From positions 1 through 10,035 of the forward strand of contig CAYMNG010000091.1 in assembly GCA_964391765.1 (NCBI GenBank): a stretch of DNA of 10,035 bases. Reading direction: 5' to 3'. The position numbers and the translations under genes are program-made. This document shows, piece by piece, positions 7,801-10,035 of the stretch. The notes below the pieces were generated by a model. It ran no database searches. It saw only the letters and a list, made by a program, of their open reading frames with translations, and was not told the DNA's origin. This stretch comes from UBA10649 sp964391765 (lineage in GTDB: Bacteria > Actinomycetota > Actinomycetes > S36-B12). Numbering within the stretch: the stretch's first letter is position 1; each line of letters starts with the position of its first letter.

Positions 7801-8103
7801 GACCGGGCCGACCGAACCGTCCGGGTCCGACGGCAACGCGGCGATGCTGCGGCGCATCGACGCGAGCAGTTGCGCGGTCGCCTTCGTCGTGAACGTCAGG
7901 CCGAGCACCTGGTCCGGGCGGACCAGGCCGCTGCCGACCAGGTACGCGACCCGGGCCGCCATCGACGTGGTCTTGCCCGAACCGGCCCCGGCGATGACGA
8001 CCGCCGGGGTGAGCGGCGCGCTCACCGCCGCCCACTGCTCGTCGCTGAGCTCGAAGCCCAGCACGCGGTCGAGGTCGGCCTTGGTCATCGGCTGCCCGGA
8101 CAT
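4879..8103 (-). CDS. adnB: AdnB-type UvrD/Rep helicase with RecB-like nuclease domain
   Basis: This is the AdnB-type subunit of the actinobacterial AdnAB motor-nuclease, which unwinds and cuts back DNA double-strand ends. It has 1,074 residues, in line with about 1,100 for mycobacterial AdnB. The superfamily 1A helicase motifs are complete: Q-motif Gln23, Walker A AGAGSGKTT (38-46, Lys44), motif Ia LTFTTKA (69-75), STYHAFG (115-121), Walker B LLDEYQDTS (274-282), motif III AVGDPCQAIYGWRGA (301-315), LTQNRRSG (341-348), motif V LLTVHKAKGLEF (about 652-664) and motif VI LAYVAFTRAERG (about 735). The C-terminal nuclease from about 918 has FHAWVE, then GRIDAVF and VVDWKTG (Asp, Asp-x-Lys) and QLAIY, so it looks active. 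In mycobacteria AdnB is the main motor. The ATG at 8103 overlaps the adnA stop by one base (TGATG), implying coupled translation. The PPPPRP tail lies largely in an inverted repeat arm. Confidence 0.95.
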   Translation of the reverse strand: MSGQPMTKADLDRVLGFELSDEQWAAVSAPLTPAVVIAGAGSGKTTSMAARVAYLVGSGLVRPDQVLGLTFTTKATAQLLASMRRSIAALPSDPDGSVGPVAGAVDGPPGEPIVSTYHAFGARLLAEHGIRLGREPSAPVLTDGAREQLAYRLVCRSTLPLGQLGRSAPKITTDLLSLDDELAELAVDPATLIEFDDEQARILRGHATLQAVGQVLLATSEQRSLLARLVGEWRQEKSAREVIDFADQIRLAGELVARFPDVAAELRDRFPVVLLDEYQDTSVSQRKLLQAAFGSGHPVLAVGDPCQAIYGWRGASVANIDAFVEHFPAGDGGTMGGRLRLTQNRRSGPAILDVANRTAEPLRAAHPDVRELTPGATDKGPGVVTCALFDTYDDELDWVVQEIERTRAGVRGRGVAWRDIAVLAATGADLVRIETALRARAVPTYLVGAAALLAQPAVIELHAMLQVLVDPTANPAVVRLLAGPRWRIGPRDLAALGRRARALAGDAGRGDQETLAAALDSAVAGTDVVDLVSLAEAVADLGDRAAYSPAAVERLDRFARELAQLRTHAADPDFLWRVVHTTGLAVEVAQRRGHEAARQRQALHAFIDLAAGFTEHTDGRRSIGAFLARLADAERLDVDLGVEMSGSPDAVQLLTVHKAKGLEFGYVFVPFVANGAFPGGRGRATWLTSRCTVPWPLREDRTKDLESYPPTDHTPRSIEDKAYRAVLAGLSDLEDQRLAYVAFTRAERGLAVSGHWWGPSQKKPRGPARFLETVHEACLDGVGQVAHWAPAPAEDATNPLVERAAAAVGWPSVDPDRESSLAQVAADVRRITAIQPMLPQLAATAGPASVDERVAQWDLLAASLLAEAGERARSDRVVRLPSPTPATLLARALSDPTQVAMDVARPMPRRPAPAARLGTVFHAWVETRFGQQSLLDPDDVPAAADADIVNRAQLDRLTAAFAAGPYADRTPVAVEAPFTVLVGGRVVAGRIDAVFVDGDGFEVVDWKTGSARNADPAQLAIYRLAWSSLSGVPIERVRAAFAIVATGEVLRPDTDALVARLVGSGEAGPPPPRP

Positions 8104-10035
8104 CACGGCACCACCGGGGTGCCGGCGGCCTTCGCCGGGCACACGGTGTGGAAGGCGCAGTACCGGCACGCCGGGCCGTCGATCGCGTCGAACCGCTCCC
8201 CGCGCACGATCGCCGCCGCCTGACCGAGGCGGTCGAGGACCCAGTCCGGCTCCTGGTCGGTGAGTTCGGGCTGGAACTGGACCTTCGCCGAGGGATCGCT
8301 GCGGTCCGTGTCCACGCGCAGCTGCACGAGCGCGGCTCCGCCGCTGACCGGCGGATCCGCGGCGCCCACGTCCGGCGGCGGGCGCCAGTCGCCGTCCCGC
8401 AGGAGCACCTGATAGACGCCGAGCTGGCCGTGATCGGGGATGTCCGCGTCGCGCGGCGGCGTACGCATGTTCTTCAGGTCGATCGGGACCAGCCGGCCGA
8501 GCGCGTCGAGCTCGACCCGGTCGATGTAGCCGGACAGCCGGACCTGGTCGGTCCCGCCGTCCGGGGCCGGGACCTCGACCTGGGCGCTCGCGGCGACCTC
8601 GGTGCCGACCAGGCGCCGGTCGGCACGCTCGTGGTAGGCCAGGAACCGCGCCAACGCAGCCCGCGCCTCGGCGCGCTCGCCGGCGGACTGCCAGGGAGCC
8701 TCGAAGACGAGTGCGGACCAGACCCGCTCGACCTCCTCGTCGGCCGCGTCGAGATCGACCGGGACCTCGCCCTTGGCGACGAAGTCCGCAACCGCGTGCA
8801 CGATGCTGCCGAACCCCGTCGCCGCGCCGCGGGCGACCTGGGCCGACGCCTCGCGCTCCAAGAACCACTTCAGCGGGCAGCCCACGATCGAGTCCAGCGC
8901 GCTGCCGGAGATCGCGACCGGCCGGTCGGGGTCGCGTACCGGCGCCGCCCCGACACTCACGTCGGCCAGCCCCCACCACGTCGCGGGGTCGGCCAGCGGC
9001 ACCATCGGCCGGCCGGTCTCGTCGACGGCCGCGGCGAGGCCGGCAAGCCGTTCGGTCGCCGCGCGGCGCAGGGCCGGCGGCGCCTCGGGGTCGACCGCGA
9101 CGGACCGCAGTTCGGCCACCAGCCCGTCCAGGGTGAGCGGGAAGGGTGGCCGGCCGACGACCGCTTCGGCGCCGAAGCCGGCGGCCGCGAGGTCGTCCAG
9201 GAAGCGGCTGTGCCGCTCGCCGGCCTCCCCCGGCTCGTCGACCGCGGTCACGTGCAGCCGGCGGCGGGCGCGCGTCGCCGCGACGAACGCCAGGCGTCGC
9301 TCCTCGGCCAGCAGGTCCGCGGGTCGGTCCCCGGGCCCGATCCCGGTCGAGGTCAGTTCGGCGACCCGCAAGGTGGAACCGCGCGGCCGCAGGTCGGGCC
9401 AGCTGCCCTCCTCCAGGCCGACGAGCCAGACCTCGTCCCACTCCAGGCCCTTGGCCCGGTGCGCGGTGAGCAGGCGAACCGCCGGCGGCCGGGTCGACCG
9501 ATCGGCCACCGGCTCGGCCGGCACCTGCTGCCCGGTCAGGGCCTCGAGGAACATCCGGACCGCGACGACGTCGCGGTACCGTCCGGCCATCCGCTCGGCC
9601 GTGTCGAACAGGGCGATCACCGCGTCGAGGTCATGCCCGGCCGTGGCGTCGCCGGCGAGGGCGGCCGCCCGCAGCCGGCCCGGCCAGCCGTGGTCGTTCG
9701 CCGAACCCGCGCCGCCACCGTTCCACAACGTCCACAGCACGTCGGCCGGCCCGGACCCGGCGACGACCTGGGCCCGCGCCGCGGCGAGCACCCCGACGAC
9801 CCGCTCGACCGCCGCCGACAACGGATCGGTCGGCGCCAACGGCAGCCCGCCGGTCCCCGGCGTCGCGGGCGGCCCGGCCGTCCCCGGGGGATCGGTGATC
9901 GCGCCGACGACGAGGTCCCGGATCAACTGCGCCGACGCGGCGGTCGCGTACCCCTCCTCGTGGACCCGGGCCCGCAGCGCACGACCGAGCCGGCGAACGT
10001 CCGCGACCAACGAGCCAAGGCAACTTTCTGGATGA
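8103..10035 (-). CDS. adnA: AdnA-type helicase-nuclease subunit, 5' end outside window
   Basis: This is the partner of AdnB. The frame is open to the right edge, so only the last roughly 643 residues are visible; mycobacterial AdnA is about 1,050, so the N-terminal motor with Walker A and B lies outside. Seen here are motif V LLTAHRAKGLEW (about 9473-9438) and motif VI RRLAFVAATRARR (about 9297-9259). A RecB-family nuclease follows with FGSIVHAVADF (His near 8798), GYIDRVE (Asp near 8522), PIDLKN (Asp 8480, Lys 8474) and QLGVY (about 8426), so the catalytic set appears intact. Four cysteines frame the nuclease: one in IVGCPLKWF (codon at 8879) and three in ACRYCAFHTVCPAK (8168, 8159, 8141). 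This is the AddB/Cas4-type pattern for a 4Fe-4S cluster. AdnB lacks this set, which supports the AdnA assignment. It overlaps the adnB start by one base. Confidence 0.92.
   Translation of the reverse strand, partial: HPESCLGSLVADVRRLGRALRARVHEEGYATAASAQLIRDLVVGAITDPPGTAGPPATPGTGGLPLAPTDPLSAAVERVVGVLAAARAQVVAGSGPADVLWTLWNGGGAGSANDHGWPGRLRAAALAGDATAGHDLDAVIALFDTAERMAGRYRDVVAVRMFLEALTGQQVPAEPVADRSTRPPAVRLLTAHRAKGLEWDEVWLVGLEEGSWPDLRPRGSTLRVAELTSTGIGPGDRPADLLAEERRLAFVAATRARRRLHVTAVDEPGEAGERHSRFLDDLAAAGFGAEAVVGRPPFPLTLDGLVAELRSVAVDPEAPPALRRAATERLAGLAAAVDETGRPMVPLADPATWWGLADVSVGAAPVRDPDRPVAISGSALDSIVGCPLKWFLEREASAQVARGAATGFGSIVHAVADFVAKGEVPVDLDAADEEVERVWSALVFEAPWQSAGERAEARAALARFLAYHERADRRLVGTEVAASAQVEVPAPDGGTDQVRLSGYIDRVELDALGRLVPIDLKNMRTPPRDADIPDHGQLGVYQVLLRDGDWRPPPDVGAADPPVSGGAALVQLRVDTDRSDPSAKVQFQPELTDQEPDWVLDRLGQAAAIVRGERFDAIDGPACRYCAFHTVCPAKAAGTPVVP

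Noticed and set aside
8104..9441. Extension of the adnB frame upstream of 8103, which would make a 1,520-residue protein.
   Set aside because: The extension overlaps the conserved adnA 3' end and is Arg/Gly/Ala-rich without motifs. The ATG at 8103, just before the Q-motif, is the natural start.
1..10035. A prophage, insertion sequence, toxin-antitoxin pair or defence island.
   Set aside because: No transposase, integrase, phage structural gene, small toxin pair or attachment site was seen. The helicase-nucleases are explained by housekeeping AdnAB repair.

Overview
The window is very GC-rich, strongly biased to G or C at third codon positions, and packed with overlapping genes. This, with an AdnAB-type helicase-nuclease pair, a mycobacterial-style NudC and a DUF4333 lipoprotein, points to the chromosome of a high-GC actinobacterium. 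The genus cannot be named from sequence alone. The pairing of adnA-adnB with a nearby nudC recalls the mycobacterial order adnA, adnB, a channel gene, nudC (from memory: Rv3202c, Rv3201c, Rv3200c, Rv3199c). Here an acyltransferase and an arsR-sulP pair lie between adnB and nudC.

Layout from left to right. A small secreted lipoprotein (29-310, +) converges on nudC and overlaps its 3' end. A compact minus-strand operon runs arsR (3397-3035), sulP (3038-1311), nudC (start 1314 or 1263, end 274). The arsR/sulP junction is a 4-base ATGA overlap, and sulP/nudC would be a 4-base GTGA overlap if the GTG start is used. A divergent membrane acyltransferase (3501-4793, +) shares the roughly 100-base control region with arsR. 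It converges on adnB (8103-4879, -), with a long inverted repeat between the two 3' ends whose right arm contains the adnB stop codon. adnA (10035-8103, -) is cut by the right window edge and overlaps the adnB start by one base (TGATG).

Functionally there are three blocks. AdnA and AdnB together should form the heterodimeric motor-nuclease that resects DNA double-strand ends in actinobacteria. ArsR probably controls a SulP-family anion transporter, and nudC (NADH pyrophosphatase/NAD-cap removal) appears to be co-transcribed with it. The acyltransferase probably modifies a cell-surface or extracellular glycan.

I found no RNA gene, CRISPR array, insertion sequence or prophage gene, and no gene-free stretch above 300 bases. 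I see no clearly new multi-gene defence or biosynthetic system. The points most worth a second look are the inverted repeat at the acyltransferase/adnB junction, the cysteine-free ArsR with a composite repeat at its own start, the arsR-sulP-nudC coupling, and an abrupt change of codon use in the last bases at the right edge.
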